Source: Pseudoxanthomonas sp. F37 (GTDB lineage Bacteria > Pseudomonadota > Gammaproteobacteria > Xanthomonadales > Xanthomonadaceae). Taken from it: a stretch of DNA of 64,000 bases. The position numbers and the translations under genes were made by a program. The stretch spans positions 3,162,001-3,226,000 of the forward strand of contig NZ_CP095187.1 in the NCBI RefSeq assembly GCF_022965755.1, read 5' to 3'. Shown here one piece after another: positions 63,473-64,000 of the stretch. The number at the start of each line of letters is the position of its first letter. Within the stretch, counting starts at the first letter, position 1. The notes below the pieces were generated by a model. That model ran no database searches and was not told the DNA's origin. It saw only the letters and a list, made by a program, of their open reading frames with translations.

Positions 63473-64000
63473 TCAGGGGGCGGCGCCCGCGGCGGCGGCC
63501 GGGGCCTTTTTCGCCGCCAGCTCGTCCAGCTTGGCCCGCAGCGCGGCCGGCGGCAGGTAGCCGCCCAGCTGGACGCCTTCGGCCGAATAGATGGCCGGGG
63601 TGCCGCTGACGCCCACGCGCTGGCCGACGTCGTATTCCATCGTCACCGGGTTCTTGCAGTCGCGGGGGGCGACCGGCTTGCCGGCCTTGGCGTCGGTCAG
63701 CGCGCGCTTGCGGTCGGGCGAGCACCAGACCGAGATCATGTCCTTGTGGTCCTGGCTGCCCAGGCCCATGCGCGGGAACGCCAGGTACTCCACGGCGATG
63801 CCGAGGCGGTTGAGCTCGCCCACTTCGCCATGCAGCTTGCGGCAATAGCCGCATTCGATGTCGGTGAACACGGTGACGGTGTACTTGGCATTCGGCGGCG
63901 CGAACACGATGCGTTCGGCATGCGGGATGGTGGCGATCAGCTTGCGGCGATGCTCGGCCAGCGCGGGGCTGTTCTGCATCAGGTCTTCCTGCGCCTCCAG
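63473..64000 (-). CDS. dsbC: Thiol:disulfide interchange protein DsbC (N-terminal part cut by window edge)
   Basis: This periplasmic disulfide isomerase is seen here over its last 175 residues. The thioredoxin-fold active site Cys-Gly-Tyr-Cys ([13 protein letters not shown]) is followed by [14 protein letters not shown] and the cis-Pro loop [11 protein letters not shown] second cysteine pair (WCSPD and RDCKNP) matches the structural disulfide of DsbC. The tail is Ala/Pro-rich. The frame stays open to the right edge, so the signal peptide and dimerisation domain lie outside. purL follows downstream on the same strand but is separated by a hairpin. Confidence 0.92.
   Translation of the reverse strand: MEAQEDLMQNSPALAEHRRKLIATIPHAERIVFAPPNAKYTVTVFTDIECGYCRKLHGEVGELNRLGIAVEYLAFPRMGLGSQDHKDMISVWCSPDRKRALTDAKAGKPVAPRDCKNPVTMEYDVGQRVGVSGTPAIYSAEGVQLGGYLPPAALRAKLDELAAKKAPAAAAGAAP

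Noticed and set aside
59481-63560. A 1359-codon plus-strand open frame opposite purL
   Set aside because: It is the shadow of purL, with His/Arg/Gln-rich, domain-free translation and no ribosome-binding site.

Overview
The window is uniformly G+C-rich, densely packed chromosomal DNA. It most resembles a gammaproteobacterium of the Xanthomonadaceae, for example Pseudoxanthomonas, Stenotrophomonas or Xanthomonas. The reasons are the Xps-type type II secretion cluster (F-G-H-I-J-K-L-M-N-D order with an XpsN-like protein), GTAGGAG-type REP dyads, short GGGAAT-array repeats, the thiS-thiG-trmB order and a SAH riboswitch before ahcY. The species call is an inference. No integrase, transposase, prophage or CRISPR array was found.

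Layout. 1-916: 3' part of a ribokinase gene. 974-4301: Fur-box-controlled TonB-dependent iron receptor and PepSY reductase-like membrane protein. 4330-6659: dusB, a methyltransferase and a small exported protein. 6693-10389 (minus): a DUF457-type membrane protein, an LpxH-like phosphatase and an OlsF-like two-domain acyltransferase. 10571-24391: the SAM cycle genes metK, ahcY and metF, interspersed with a thioesterase, the ABC-F ATPase uup, ppc, and a translationally coupled three-gene cassette (GPH transporter, GH94 cellobionate-type phosphorylase, gluconokinase). 24492-28881: a DUF4124-like exported protein, a two-component system, a small exported protein and rimK. 28960-31000: tRNA-Gly(CCC) and an EstA-type autotransporter esterase. 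31087-35250: thiS, thiG, trmB, an SLC13-type transporter and an ACT protein.

35264-45839 (minus) is one long type II secretion operon (gspF to gspD) ending in two glycosyltransferase genes. Upstream lie a secreted S8 protease gene and, divergently, a 1929-residue trimeric autotransporter adhesin built of four long repeats. gspE, normally next to gspF, lies beyond the adhesin with a small exported-protein gene coupled to it, so the cluster is split. 56800-59381 carries a lower-GC island: a lipoprotein, a lipase-like protein interrupted by an in-frame stop, and a coiled-coil membrane protein, resembling an antibacterial lipase effector and immunity module. 59412-64000 (minus) holds purL, with an in-frame dispersed-repeat insertion, and the end of dsbC.

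How parts work together. metK, ahcY and metF share a promoter motif (CATCCG-N10-TATAA) at identical spacing, and ahcY also has a SAH riboswitch, so the methyl cycle looks co-regulated by SAH. The cellobionate cassette would import an oxidised disaccharide, split it to glucose 1-phosphate and gluconate, and phosphorylate the gluconate. The secretion genes plausibly export the neighbouring S8 protease.
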